A stretch of 64,000 nt of DNA from Corynebacterium lactis RW2-5 (GTDB lineage: Bacteria > Actinomycetota > Actinomycetes > Mycobacteriales > Mycobacteriaceae): NCBI RefSeq assembly GCF_001274895.1, contig NZ_CP006841.1:124001-188000 (forward strand), given 5' to 3'. Shown in pieces: positions 19,288 to 27,979 of the stretch. The position numbers were made by a program, and so were the translations under genes. How positions within the stretch are numbered: the stretch's first letter is position 1; every line of letters starts with the position of its first letter. The notes beneath the pieces were generated by a model, which was not told where the DNA came from, did no database searches, and was given only the letters and a program-made list of their open reading frames with translations.

Positions 19288-20415
19288 CTACCCCTTCGGG
19301 TCGAAACGCTCGAAATTCTCCGCGCGGCCCTGGCGCAGGAGCTTGAACCAACGGTAGAAACCGCGCACGTCCTTGCGCTGCACCAGGAAGAACCAGCCAA
19401 AACGCAGGAATTCCTGAGGCAGCAGCTTTCGCATGCCCGGCTGACTCATCAGGTAGCCGCGGTTGCGGTACGTGAAGTAGCGCTTGAAGTCGTCCGCCGG
19501 GTATTGGGTGTGCATTTTGCCTCCGAGGATCGGCAAGAATTCGCCGGATCCGGAAGGGTGCAGGTAGGCCGTTGTCAAGCAGGTGCCGAAGCGCAGCCCC
19601 GAGCGGGCGAGCCTGCGGTGGAACTCGACCTCATCACCGCGGATGAACAGGCGGTAGTCGGGCACGCCAATCTTTTCCAGCGACTTCGCGCTGAACAGGG
19701 CGCCATTGAACAGGGACGCGATGCCGGGCAGGAAATCGTGGTTGGAGTCGATGGTTTCGAGGCCCTCCGGCAGCGAGTGCCCGGTCGCGACCTTCTGATC
19801 GCCGAAGTTGGTGAACCACAGCTCGCCGGAATTGTCCCTGACCAGCGGAAGCTTCGGGTTCACACCGTCTTCAAACAGCTCTTCGCGCATGCGGCGCCAC
19901 ACCAGGCCTCGGCGCAGCGGGAACGCCAGGCGGGTCGGCGCTTTGATGTCGCACACAATCGGCGAGACGGCGTCCAGCTCGTGGCGGCGCGCGCAGTCGA
20001 GCAGCGAGTCCAACACGTGGGCGTCCTCGGGGCGTCCATCGTCGTCGGCGCACCAAATCCAGTCGGCGCCGAGAGTCAGCGCGGTGAGCATGCCCAGCGC
20101 GAATCCGCCGGCACCGCCGAGGTTCGTCTTCGAGCCGATGTAACGTACCTCGACGCCAGCGGCAGCCCCGGCGGTCTCAGCGACCTCGCGCACCCGCGGG
20201 TCGTCGCCGTTGTCCACGACAACCAGCCACTTCGGCGCCCTGGTCTGCCCCGTGACAATCGGCAGCGAGTGGCGAAGATCCTCAACGCGGTTGTGCGTCA
20301 CCACAATCGCGGCGACCACGGGCCTATCCTTTTGCGACTTTCCGGCCGAATTATCGCTTGTTTGGCTCACTTCGTTCTCCATTGAGGCATTCTCCGTTGA
20401 GGACTTTTTTGGCAT
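19288..20415 (-). CDS. glfT1: Galactofuranosyltransferase GlfT1
   Basis: GT2 enzyme expected to add the first galactofuranose residues to the rhamnosyl linker of arabinogalactan. After a polar tail, the GT-A fold starts with PVVAAIVVTHNRVEDL. NLGGAGGFALGML and the metal site WIWCADDDGRPED follow, and the acceptor-side region contains LFIRGDEVEFHRRL. ATG 20415 is chosen with GAAGG before it; GTG codons at 20430 and 20442 are alternatives. It follows wzt and wzm in the same direction, the order found for the galactan initiation and export genes in Mycobacterium tuberculosis (Rv3781-Rv3783). Confidence 0.93.
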   Translation of the reverse strand: MPKKSSTENASMENEVSQTSDNSAGKSQKDRPVVAAIVVTHNRVEDLRHSLPIVTGQTRAPKWLVVVDNGDDPRVREVAETAGAAAGVEVRYIGSKTNLGGAGGFALGMLTALTLGADWIWCADDDGRPEDAHVLDSLLDCARRHELDAVSPIVCDIKAPTRLAFPLRRGLVWRRMREELFEDGVNPKLPLVRDNSGELWFTNFGDQKVATGHSLPEGLETIDSNHDFLPGIASLFNGALFSAKSLEKIGVPDYRLFIRGDEVEFHRRLARSGLRFGTCLTTAYLHPSGSGEFLPILGGKMHTQYPADDFKRYFTYRNRGYLMSQPGMRKLLPQEFLRFGWFFLVQRKDVRGFYRWFKLLRQGRAENFERFDPKG

Positions 20416-20501
20416 TGTGCCTTCACTCACCCATCTTTCCACGCCCGTCCACCGGCTTGCCGACAGCCCGCCAGCAACATCCCAGCACCCCGAAAGCTCA
20501 G

Positions 20502-21284
20502 TTATCGCCGCTGCGCCAGTACCTTTCGTACCTTGTCGGCGGCCTCTTTGCCTTCGTAGGCTTCGACAACTTCGTCGACGAGGCCGGCTTGGCGCACGGT
20601 ACCGTGGTCAATCCATAGTGCGGTGTCGCAGAGTTGCGCCAGGAATTCGTTTGAGTGCGACGCGAACACCAGCAGGCCGGAGCGTTCGACGAGTTCGGTC
20701 AGTTTCACGCGGGCTTTTGCCATGAAGGCTGCGTCGACGGCGCCGATGCCTTCGTCGAGAAGCAGAATCTCGGGCTCGATGGAGGTGACCACGCCGAGGG
20801 CGAGACGCACGCGCATACCGGTTGAGTAGGTGCGCAGGGGCATGTGCAGGTAGTCGCCGAGTTCGGTGAAGTCGGCGATTTCGTCGAGCTTGTCCTTCAT
20901 CTGCTTGCGCGTCTGGCCGAGGAAGAGGCCGCGGATGATGATGTTCTCCATGCCGGAGATTTCCGGGTCCATGCCGACGCCCAGGTCGAACACCGGAGCC
21001 ACGCGCCCGCGCACGTCGGCGGCGCCGCGGGTTGGCTCGTAGATTCCGGAGAGCAGGCGCAGCAGCGTGGACTTGCCGGCGCCGTTGTGCCCGACCAGGC
21101 CGACGCGGTCGCCCTCGCGCAGATGGATGTTGATCTCCTTGAGCGCCTCTACGACCACCACGTTCGAATCATTGCGGCCAATCGCGCCGCCAGCCGCGCC
21201 CAGGAATGCCTTCTTCATCGAGCGCGATTTCGCGTCGAAGATGGGGAAGTCAACGCACGCGTTTTGTGTGTCAATGCTGACCAT
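20502..21284 (-). CDS. wzt: Galactan ABC exporter ATP-binding protein (Wzt-type)
   Basis: ATPase of the ABC-2 polysaccharide exporter that moves lipid-linked galactan across the membrane. Visible motifs are Walker A GHNGAGKST (about residues 65-73), the signature YSTGMRVRLALG and Walker B EILLLDEGIGAVD, with the H-loop in LVFASHS. The 260 residues include no C-terminal carbohydrate-binding domain, as in the mycobacterial homologue. ATG at 21284. It is 69 bases downstream of wzm; the spacer holds one copy of the dispersed 10-mer (21312-21321). Another copy lies between this gene and glfT1 (20455-20464). Confidence 0.95.
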   Translation of the reverse strand: MVSIDTQNACVDFPIFDAKSRSMKKAFLGAAGGAIGRNDSNVVVVEALKEINIHLREGDRVGLVGHNGAGKSTLLRLLSGIYEPTRGAADVRGRVAPVFDLGVGMDPEISGMENIIIRGLFLGQTRKQMKDKLDEIADFTELGDYLHMPLRTYSTGMRVRLALGVVTSIEPEILLLDEGIGAVDAAFMAKARVKLTELVERSGLLVFASHSNEFLAQLCDTALWIDHGTVRQAGLVDEVVEAYEGKEAADKVRKVLAQRR

Positions 21285-21353
21285 ATCTTTTCCCTTTAAG
21301 TCCTTTTCTTAGCTTGCCGACGGTCGCCTTGTTACCCGTCGACCTCGTGCTTT

Positions 21354-22304
21354 CTAGACCCAGTAGCTGACTCGGGAGCGCCAGAGCTTCATAGCTCCGA
21401 GGGCGAGGAGCAGCCCGGCGGCGGTGCAGCCGATTACGATCCACCAGTGGTAGGCGGCGACGGCCTCGCCGGTCAAGGGCGCGCGGATGATTTCCAGGTA
21501 GTGGAACAGCGGGTTAATCTCGGCGATCTTGGCTCGCTCGGCGACGGCGCCGCCCTGCTCCTCAAGAGTCTTGGTGGTCCAGACAATCGGGGTCATGTAG
21601 AACACCAGCTGGATTAGCGAATCCAGCAGCGGCGCGACATCGCGGTAGCGCGTGGCGACGATACCGAAGAACATGGTCACCCACACCCCGTTGACGACCA
21701 GCAGCGCGAGCGCGGGGACGGCCAGGAAGAAGTTCCAGCCGAGCTCCGGGCGGAACACGATGACCAGGATTAGCCAGATCACCATGTTGTGCGCGAAGAA
21801 CAGCAGCTGCCGCCAGACCAGGCGGTAGACGTGGACACTCAGCGCGCTGGGCAGCTGTTTAATCAGTCCCTCGTTTTCGATGAAGACCGTCGAGCCCTCC
21901 TTGATGCAGCCTGAGATGAAACCCCAGACAATCAGGCCCACTGTGACGTGGGGTAGGAAGAACGCCAACTCCTGCTGGAACAGCAGGGAGTAGAGCAAGC
22001 CGAGCGCCAGGGCCATCGCGCCGGTGGCGATGGTGATCCACAGCGGTCCGAGCGTGGAGCGGCGGTAGCGTTGCTTGATGTCCTGCCAGCCGAGCTGCAG
22101 CCAGAGTTCGCGCTGGCCGAAGCCCCGGACGAGGTCGGCCCAGGCCGCCTTGACTGTGCGGGAGTGGGACTCCAGAGCCTGAGCCTGCCCACCGGCGTCA
22201 ATCATGCGGGAGATGTCACTGCGGAGTTCCTCTTCGCTGCGCAGGGAGCTAGCGCTATCTGCTGCGCCGGCTGCCATGGAGTGCGGGGTGTCATCGTTAG
22301 TCAC
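21354..22304 (-). CDS. wzm: Galactan ABC exporter permease (Wzm-type)
   Basis: Membrane partner of the ATPase. A cytoplasmic N-terminal region of about 85 residues contains QLGWQDIKQRYRRSTLGPLW, the amphipathic entry motif of ABC-2 polysaccharide permeases. It is followed by six hydrophobic segments from about residue 88 and a short tail ending SRVSYWV. GTG 22304 is used; ATG 22277 is an alternative. It is the first gene of the wzm-wzt-glfT1 group and is divergent from the aminotransferase-like gene, with 187 bases between them that must hold both promoters. Confidence 0.95.
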   Translation of the reverse strand: MTNDDTPHSMAAGAADSASSLRSEEELRSDISRMIDAGGQAQALESHSRTVKAAWADLVRGFGQRELWLQLGWQDIKQRYRRSTLGPLWITIATGAMALALGLLYSLLFQQELAFFLPHVTVGLIVWGFISGCIKEGSTVFIENEGLIKQLPSALSVHVYRLVWRQLLFFAHNMVIWLILVIVFRPELGWNFFLAVPALALLVVNGVWVTMFFGIVATRYRDVAPLLDSLIQLVFYMTPIVWTTKTLEEQGGAVAERAKIAEINPLFHYLEIIRAPLTGEAVAAYHWWIVIGCTAAGLLLALGAMKLWRSRVSYWV

Positions 22305-22491
22305 GTCTCCAAACTACCCGCTGGTGCGGATCGAACCGCGGATTGAACGATGGCATGGGCTGATTGCGTCAATCTCTGTCTATCTTCGCTGTACCACTGG
22401 GTATGGTTTTGGCGGGAGCGTCTGGCTAGAATTACTTGCGATTAGTTACCCGGAAACGCTGTGAGTCAACGAGATAACCGGAAGGGTGTTT

Positions 22492-23760
22492 ATGGCCTTC
22501 GACGTGCCTACGACCAGGGGCGCTTACACGTCGCTGTCTGATGGGTGGACCTATCTCAATGCAGGTCAGCGTGCGCAGGTGCCAGAGCGAGTCATCTCGG
22601 CGATGACCTCGTCTTTCCGCAACGCGCCGAAGTCGCTTGCTGGTGAGACCGGCGGCGGTGCGCATGGGCAGTCCCGCCGTTCTGGCGCCTCCGCTGCGGA
22701 GGAGTTGGCGCTTAGCGCGCGCCGGGCTTTCGCGGATATTACGGAAGGCCCTGTCGCCGGCGTGGTCTTGGGTTCCTCGCGTGAGGTGCTCATCGATCAG
22801 CTCTGCGCGGCCATGAGCCGTCGCCTCAGCCTGGGTACGAATCTTGTGATTTCCCGGATTGGGTCGCAGGTGGTTCACGCCCCGCTGCGCCGAGCTGCCA
22901 ATCTCTATGGCGCTCGCGTGCGGGTCGCTGAGGCCGATCTCGCCAGCGGTTCGCTGCCCGCGTGGCAGTTCGACGAGATTGTCGATGCCCACACGCGCCT
23001 TGTCGTGGTCCCCGCCGCCGATCCGTACGCGGGCACCGTCGCTCCAATCGCCGAGATTTCCCGCCGCGTCCACGCTATGTCCCCAGCTTGGGTGCTTGTC
23101 GACGCCACGGACCTGGCTGCCTACCGCCATGTTTCCATGAGCGAGATGGGCGCCGACATTGTGCTTGTCGACGCATCGGTATGGGGCGGGCCCGAAGTGT
23201 CGGCCCTGGTGTTTAGGGATCCGTCGATGTTCGCCCGTCTGGCGTCGCTGAACTTCGACCACAATGTCCGTGGCGTGGGGCGCCTCGAGGTCAGCCCGGT
23301 GTCGCCGGCGCTTTTGGGCGGCGTATCCGAGTCGGTGCACCATCTGGCATCGCTGGACACCCGCGCCCGAGGATCTCGGAGGCACCGCATCGAAACTGCG
23401 ATGCCCCAGGTCGCGGAGTACCTTTCGGACCTGACGGAACGCCTGGTCGCCGGGCTGTCGAATCTGCCACGTGTCTACATCATCGGCTTCGATGAGGAAA
23501 ACGCGAGCGAGTCGGTTGCCTCCAGGAGGGACTACATTCCGCGGGTGAGCTTCCTTGTCGATGGCGTGCCCGCGGAGACAGTGGTCGGCAGGCTGCTGGC
23601 CAACGGGCTTGTCACCAGCGTCGTCGATGTCGCGCAGTCTCCGCTGCTGGAGGCCATGGGCGTCGGCGAGTCCGAAGGCGCCGTGGGAGTGGGGCTGCAG
23701 CCCTTCAACACTCCGCATGACGTGGACCAGCTGGTGCGCGCCGTCGCCTCGCTCGGCTAG
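22492..23760 (+). CDS. Cysteine desulfurase-like aminotransferase fold protein lacking the PLP lysine
   Basis: Class V aminotransferase fold, homologous in position and pattern to mycobacterial Rv3778c. It opens with WTYLNAGQRAQVPERV, has the AHTRLVVVPAADPYAGTVAPI and AWVLVDATDLAA regions, and a WGGPEVSALVFRDP stretch that corresponds to the usual S-x-x-K-x-x-GP PLP site. At that site the sequence is DASVWGGPEV, with no lysine. The whole protein contains only one lysine, near residue 47, far from the active site. It may therefore be a non-catalytic protein or use an unusual mechanism. ATG 22492 is preferred over GTG 22486 because GGAAGGG lies at the right distance. Confidence 0.88.
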   Translation: MAFDVPTTRGAYTSLSDGWTYLNAGQRAQVPERVISAMTSSFRNAPKSLAGETGGGAHGQSRRSGASAAEELALSARRAFADITEGPVAGVVLGSSREVLIDQLCAAMSRRLSLGTNLVISRIGSQVVHAPLRRAANLYGARVRVAEADLASGSLPAWQFDEIVDAHTRLVVVPAADPYAGTVAPIAEISRRVHAMSPAWVLVDATDLAAYRHVSMSEMGADIVLVDASVWGGPEVSALVFRDPSMFARLASLNFDHNVRGVGRLEVSPVSPALLGGVSESVHHLASLDTRARGSRRHRIETAMPQVAEYLSDLTERLVAGLSNLPRVYIIGFDEENASESVASRRDYIPRVSFLVDGVPAETVVGRLLANGLVTSVVDVAQSPLLEAMGVGESEGAVGVGLQPFNTPHDVDQLVRAVASLG

Positions 23761-23767
23761 GGCACCG

Positions 23768-24739
23768 TTAGTCCACGGTCAGGACAACCTTGCCGCTGAC
23801 CTCACCGCCTGCGAGCATGTCGTGGGCCTTGGCCGTTTCCTCGATGCTCATGGTCGTGTGGATCTGGGGCGTGATGGTGCCGTCGGCAAGCATCGGCCAG
23901 ATGGTGTCTTCGGTGGCCGCGACGATGCGCGCCTTGTCGGCCAGGTCGCGGTAGCGCAGGCCGGTGGCGGTGATTGAACCGCGCTTGGACAGCAGACGGC
24001 CGATGTTCAGCTCGCCCTTGACGCCTCCCTGCATGCCGATGATGACGATGTGGCCGTCCTTGGCAAGAGCCTTGACGTTGCGGTCAAGGTACTTTGCTCC
24101 CATGATGTCCAGAATGACGTCGGCGCCGCCATGGGAGGTGAGAACTTCCTCGAAGTTCTCTTCCTTGTAATTAATAAGGATGTCGGCGCCGAGCTTGGCG
24201 CAGAAGTCCAGCTTCTCCTGGCTGCCCGCGGTGACGGCGACGGTAGCGCCGAGCTGCTTGGCCATCTGGATTGCGAAGGTACCGATGCCGCCCGCGCCGC
24301 CGTGGACGAGGAGGGTATCGCCCTCGGAGAGGCCCGCGACCATTACGACGTTGGAGAACACCGTGCAGGCGACCTCGACGATGGAAGCGGCCTCGGTGAA
24401 GGAGTAACCCTCAGGAAGGGGCAGAACCTGCCCGGCGGGGACCGCGACCTTCTCGGCGAAGCCACCGCCGGAGAGCAAGCAACAGACCTCGTCGCCGACC
24501 TTCCAGCCGAGGGCATCGCCCTTGACCTCTTCAATTACGCCGGCGCACTCGAGACCGAGGATGTCCGTGGTGCCGGGCGGGGGCGGGTAGTGGCCAGCGG
24601 CCTGGAGGAGGTCAGCGCGGTTGAGGCCTGCGGCCTTCACCGACACGAGAACCTCGCCGTCATTGAGGGCCGGTTCGGTGGCGTCGGTCCACTCGAGTGA
24701 GCGCGGGTTGGAAAGATCCGTCTGGATGATTGCCTTCAT
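23768..24739 (-). CDS. NAD(P)H:quinone oxidoreductase, zinc-free MDR family
   Basis: Medium-chain dehydrogenase/reductase of 323 residues. It shows an N-terminal GroES-like domain (NRADLLQAAGHYPPPPG, LGLECAGVIEEV) and a Rossmann domain with VHGGAGGIGTFAIQMAKQLGA, and ends GKVVLTVD. Catalytic zinc cysteines are absent, as in quinone reductases. Start at ATG 24739 (MKAIIQTD) or 24745. It converges with the aminotransferase-like gene, 7 bases apart, the same pairing as Rv3777/Rv3778c in M. tuberculosis. Substrate is not predictable. Confidence 0.92.
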   Translation of the reverse strand: MKAIIQTDLSNPRSLEWTDATEPALNDGEVLVSVKAAGLNRADLLQAAGHYPPPPGTTDILGLECAGVIEEVKGDALGWKVGDEVCCLLSGGGFAEKVAVPAGQVLPLPEGYSFTEAASIVEVACTVFSNVVMVAGLSEGDTLLVHGGAGGIGTFAIQMAKQLGATVAVTAGSQEKLDFCAKLGADILINYKEENFEEVLTSHGGADVILDIMGAKYLDRNVKALAKDGHIVIIGMQGGVKGELNIGRLLSKRGSITATGLRYRDLADKARIVAATEDTIWPMLADGTITPQIHTTMSIEETAKAHDMLAGGEVSGKVVLTVD

Positions 24740-24820
24740 AGCCATCAAAGGTAACGCAAAAAGGCCGAAAATCGGGCTGTTTTCCGCAGAGGTGGATTTT
24801 CCGGTTATGATGGTGAAATT

Positions 24821-24905
24821 GGAAGTATGGCAGAGCGGCCGAATGCACTGGTCTTGAAAACCAGCGAGGGTCACACCTCCGGGGGTTCAAATCCCCCTGC
24901 TTCCG
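24821..24905 (+). tRNA. tRNA-Ser (anticodon UGA)
   Basis: Acceptor arms GGAAGTA and TGCTTCC pair, with discriminator G at 24905. The anticodon stem-loop CTGGTCTTGAAAACCAG gives UGA. A long variable arm and the T-loop GGTTCAAATCC are present, as in class II tRNAs. CCA is not encoded. Confidence 0.96.
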
Positions 24906-24915
24906 CTGTTGAGAG

Positions 24916-24945
24916 CCCTCGGTAGTTTTTCTACCGGGGGTTTTC
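24916..24945 (+). terminator. Rho-independent terminator after tRNA-Ser(UGA)
   Basis: CCCTCGGTAG and CTACCGGGGG form a G+C-rich stem around TTTTT and are followed by TTTTC. The same hairpin follows tRNA-Ser(GGA) at 59152. Confidence 0.9.
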
Positions 24946-25379
24946 TTGCTTTCAGGGTGCTTGGACACCCGTAATGGGGTAGCCGGAGAGGTAACTTCTC
25001 ATGGCCAAAAAGGGGTGGTCGGGACTGAAGTGTAAGTCGGCTGGCTAGTTTTTAGGTGATGTGTACGCAAGTTGCAGAAGGGTTTAACCTATTGAAAAAC
25101 CGCTGCTTGTCAGGGTGTCGACGAGCTGAAAAAATATGAGAATCAAATAGAAATATATGTTACTAGCGTGACTGGTGTGATTATGTTGGAGAGGTGTAAC
25201 GCTGGGAAAAGGGGCTTTCAACAGGGGATATGGGGAACAATTGAACGACTAGAAGTGTGGCGGAAAGTCTAAAAATCAGATTAAATTTGGGCGATGAATT
25301 CCCCCGGGTGGCGCTGTGGCAGTGCTTGTCGACGTGGGATTGAGCAAACACGAATCCAATCTTTAAGGAGCAAAAGGTT
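24946..25379. other. Gene-free stretch upstream of secreted protein gene
   Basis: This stretch is clearly richer in A+T than its surroundings, and I see no convincing gene or tRNA in it. It must hold the promoter of the secreted protein pair. AAGGAG at 25366-25371 is the ribosome site for the gene at 25380. One loose relative of the dispersed motif, GCTTGTCGAC, lies at 25324. Confidence 0.6.
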
Positions 25380-26192
25380 ATGAACGTCAGCCGAAGCAAG
25401 TTCCGCATCGCCGCTGCCACCCTCACCTTCGGCCTCGCTTTCGCGGGAGTTACCACCCCGGCTATGGCTCAGGAAGTGCCCAATATTGGGAACAAAGTGA
25501 CTGAAGCTCTGGGGGAGCTCCTGCCGGGTGGTTCCAATACCGCGACTCACCAATGGAGCAAATCGAACGTCACCCGCACCGTGCTGGTCAATGGCAAGGC
25601 TGGCGCCGTGGCAAAGCCGGGTGACACCTTGACCTTCGAGCTGGTCTACACGGACAACAACATCTGGGGGTCCAGGAGCTACATCCAGCGTGTCACTGAC
25701 TTCAAGCCGGAGGGTCTGAAGTATGTCCCGAACTCCGCAACCTACAAGGTTGGTGACCAGGACTGGGCCGACAAGAACACTTCCGACAAATGGTTCCGCC
25801 TGAACAAAGGCGCAGTCGAGTTCGTTTCCGGCAACATCTTCCGGGCGTTCGGGAGTCCGACAATCAGCAAGGTTGCCTTCAAGTGGGAATACGAGGTCAC
25901 CGAGGATATCCAGGACGGCACCTTCGACACTGGCACCGAGATTCACTTCAACCCGTTCGACAAGGTTGAGACTCTCGACAAAATGGGGCCGAAGCTGACC
26001 ATCAAGCGCGAAGCTAAGCCGATTCTGCCGGGCCTTCCGGAACTGCCGGGTGCTGGTAGCGGCGGCTCTTGGGGTTCCCCGAACCTGAACTCGCCGGGGC
26101 TGCCCTCTCCGAACCTCGGTGGCGGCTCCTCCGCTGGATCGCCGAACCTTGGCTCCGGTGCGGCATCCCTGCTCAAGGCCTTTGGTAACTAG
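25380..26192 (+). CDS. Secreted protein with C-terminal SPGL/SPNL repeats
   Basis: 270 residues with a clear signal peptide cut after PAMAQ (about residue 31). The mature part (about residues 35-215) looks like a beta-sandwich of the kind seen in adhesin or DUF11-like wall proteins (GDTLTFELVYTDN, FKPEGLKYVPNSATYKVG). The last 55 residues are low complexity: Gly-Ser linked repeats of SPNLNSPGLPSPNL. No LPXTG or lipobox is present, so it is released or held non-covalently. It stands 26 bases before a second secreted gene whose N-terminus carries the same SPGL-type repeats, and the two mature domains share PAGFELVSV/FKPEGLKYV-type strands. Function unknown; a two-part envelope protein is likely. 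Confidence 0.85.
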   Translation: MNVSRSKFRIAAATLTFGLAFAGVTTPAMAQEVPNIGNKVTEALGELLPGGSNTATHQWSKSNVTRTVLVNGKAGAVAKPGDTLTFELVYTDNNIWGSRSYIQRVTDFKPEGLKYVPNSATYKVGDQDWADKNTSDKWFRLNKGAVEFVSGNIFRAFGSPTISKVAFKWEYEVTEDIQDGTFDTGTEIHFNPFDKVETLDKMGPKLTIKREAKPILPGLPELPGAGSGGSWGSPNLNSPGLPSPNLGGGSSAGSPNLGSGAASLLKAFGN

Positions 26193-26218
26193 AAAACTTC
26201 AGAGGATAGGTACACATT

Positions 26219-26899
26219 ATGCGTAAGAATTTCGCAAGGGGCGCCGCAGCGGCTGCTCTTTCCGCCGGTCTGACCCTCGGCCTGGCTTCCCCGGCTTTGG
26301 CCCAGTCCCCGGGCTTGCCCTCCTTCAATTCCCCGGGCTTCAACTCCCCGGGCCTGACCCTCCCAAAGTCCACGGCTGAGAAGAAGAAGCTGGGCTACAT
26401 CGGTGGTCCCGCTTGGTCCGCTGATATCTATTCCCAAGTTATTCGTGGCGCAGAGGTGCGCCCGGGCGGCTACGTCACCGTCCGCGTTGAGGCAGTCGGC
26501 GTCAACGGTGAGGGCAAGCTGCGTGAGATCGGCCACGTTATTCCGGCTGGCTTCGAGCTTGTCAGCGTTACCCGCCAGTCTAGCGACAATATCTTCGGTA
26601 AGGGCATCTACACCCTGAAGGAGGATGAGTACACCAATAACGTCAACGACCGCGGTAACCGCGAGGTGCGCCTGAACTGGACCGAGGGCGGCTTTCTGGG
26701 GCTGTTCAAGGACAACCCGACTGTCAGCACCTCCAAATCCGTCGCCGTTGACTTCACCTACAAGGCTCCGGCCCGCGAGGCTGAATACGATCACGGCGGC
26801 GTCGCCTACCTCGGTGCTGTGATTAACCCGAGCGGCTACTGGCCGACCGGTGGTCAGGCAATCAAGGTCTCCAAATCTGCTTCCTGGTGGCCTTTCTAA
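26219..26899 (+). CDS. Secreted protein with N-terminal NSPG repeats, partner of upstream gene
   Basis: 226 residues. The signal peptide ends SPALAQ (about residue 29), followed directly by SPGLPSFNSPGFNSPGLTLP, the same type of repeat as at the C-terminus of the preceding protein. A beta-rich domain follows (VRPGGYVTVRVEAVGVNGEG, IPAGFELVSVTRQSS, DFTYKAPARE) and the chain ends SASWWPF. No cell-wall anchor is seen. AGAGGATAGGT-type ribosome site before ATG 26219. The 26-base gap to the gene before and the terminator after it indicate a two-gene operon. Confidence 0.85.
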   Translation: MRKNFARGAAAAALSAGLTLGLASPALAQSPGLPSFNSPGFNSPGLTLPKSTAEKKKLGYIGGPAWSADIYSQVIRGAEVRPGGYVTVRVEAVGVNGEGKLREIGHVIPAGFELVSVTRQSSDNIFGKGIYTLKEDEYTNNVNDRGNREVRLNWTEGGFLGLFKDNPTVSTSKSVAVDFTYKAPAREAEYDHGGVAYLGAVINPSGYWPTGGQAIKVSKSASWWPF

Positions 26900-26941
26900 G
26901 ATTCGCCAGTATTCGGTGTCTCTTGAATTGAATTAGTTTTA

Positions 26942-26980
26942 AAAGGTCAGCCGCTGCTATGGCAATGGCTGACCTTTTTG
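26942..26980 (+). terminator. Rho-independent terminator after the secreted pair
   Basis: AAAGGTCAGCC (26942-26952) pairs perfectly with GGCTGACCTTT (26967-26977) and is followed by T residues. Confidence 0.92.
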
Positions 26981-27134
26981 ATACTTTTGGAATTAGTACA
27001 GCTGCTCGTAACGGTCACTCGACGGTGGCGACCTATAGATAGTGGAAGCTTTCCGACGCTGTCGGTTACGCACTGGACCCCCATACGATCAGCATGAAGT
27101 CTCGTGTGGAAAACGATGAGGAAAAGGTCGATTT

Positions 27135-27965
27135 ATGTCTCCGAATCAGGGCAGTGGCCCCAATAGCGGTTCTAGCGGATATAACAGCGCCTCAAACTCC
27201 AGTGACTCCTACGGCGAGTGGGGAACGGATCCGAACGGCACCTGGGGGCAGACATCGGCGTCTGGTGGTGAGCAGGCGTGGAGCTCCATGGAGACAAATC
27301 CCTGGGAGCAGGCCAACAACGGCAATTACGGCAATAACGGGGTGGCCAACCCCACCTCCGCCGGTCCTGGTACTGGCGCCTCCGCCGGTGCTGGGCAACA
27401 GTACACGCAGGGGTATCCACAGCCGTATGGACAGCCGGCCGCGGTCGCCAGCAATGGTGGCAACGGCGGAAACGGAGGCGGCAATGCACTGACCGTCGCC
27501 GTAATCATCCTGGCAATTATCGCCGTTCTCATGCTGGTCGGTGGATTGTCCTACTTCTACTTCACCGGAAATAACGGCACTAGCAACAATGCGGCGCCTG
27601 TGAGTGCCTCCTCGACGATGAAGAAGCAGGAGTCGTCGGCAAGCACGGTGACATCGACCACGGAGCAGCGGCGAGCGGAGGACTTCTCGGCACCGTCGTC
27701 ATGGAAAGAATGCTCGGGGTCGGGAGAACCGGGAGACCTCAATCTGGTCTACGCGCAGGACGTGGGCGGCAACGTCACCACCTGCAGCTTCGCCACGAAT
27801 GTGCGCAACGCGTTCGTAGAGTACTACCAGTCGACTCAGAAGCTCAGCGGAACGGTCAAGGCCACCAGCCCTGCGACCGGAAAAACATACACTATGACCT
27901 GCAACGACAATGGTGACTACGTCACTTGCACGGGTGGTACGAACGCCACTGTGCATATCGTCTAG
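27135..27965 (+). CDS. Membrane-anchored protein with low-complexity cytoplasmic tail
   Basis: 276 residues. The first 115 are rich in Ser, Gly, Asn, Gln and Pro (GYPQPYGQPA) and probably unstructured. One membrane helix follows at about 118-143 (LTVAVIILAIIAVLMLVGGL), then a Ser/Thr linker with one dispersed 10-mer, and an outside domain of about 90 residues with four Cys (WKECSG, VTTCSF, MTCNDN, VTCTGG) that could form two disulphides. It resembles actinobacterial proteins that pair a disordered N-terminus with a small extracytoplasmic sensor or binding domain; no family is firmly recognised. GAGGAAAAGG precedes ATG 27135. The next gene starts 15 bases later. Confidence 0.85.
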   Translation: MSPNQGSGPNSGSSGYNSASNSSDSYGEWGTDPNGTWGQTSASGGEQAWSSMETNPWEQANNGNYGNNGVANPTSAGPGTGASAGAGQQYTQGYPQPYGQPAAVASNGGNGGNGGGNALTVAVIILAIIAVLMLVGGLSYFYFTGNNGTSNNAAPVSASSTMKKQESSASTVTSTTEQRRAEDFSAPSSWKECSGSGEPGDLNLVYAQDVGGNVTTCSFATNVRNAFVEYYQSTQKLSGTVKATSPATGKTYTMTCNDNGDYVTCTGGTNATVHIV

Positions 27966-27979
27966 CTCGAGGGGTGCAT

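Noticed and set aside
22432..23718. Minus-strand open frame of 428 codons opposite the aminotransferase-like gene
   Set aside because: The plus-strand protein has recognisable family motifs; the antisense translation is low-complexity and matches no family.
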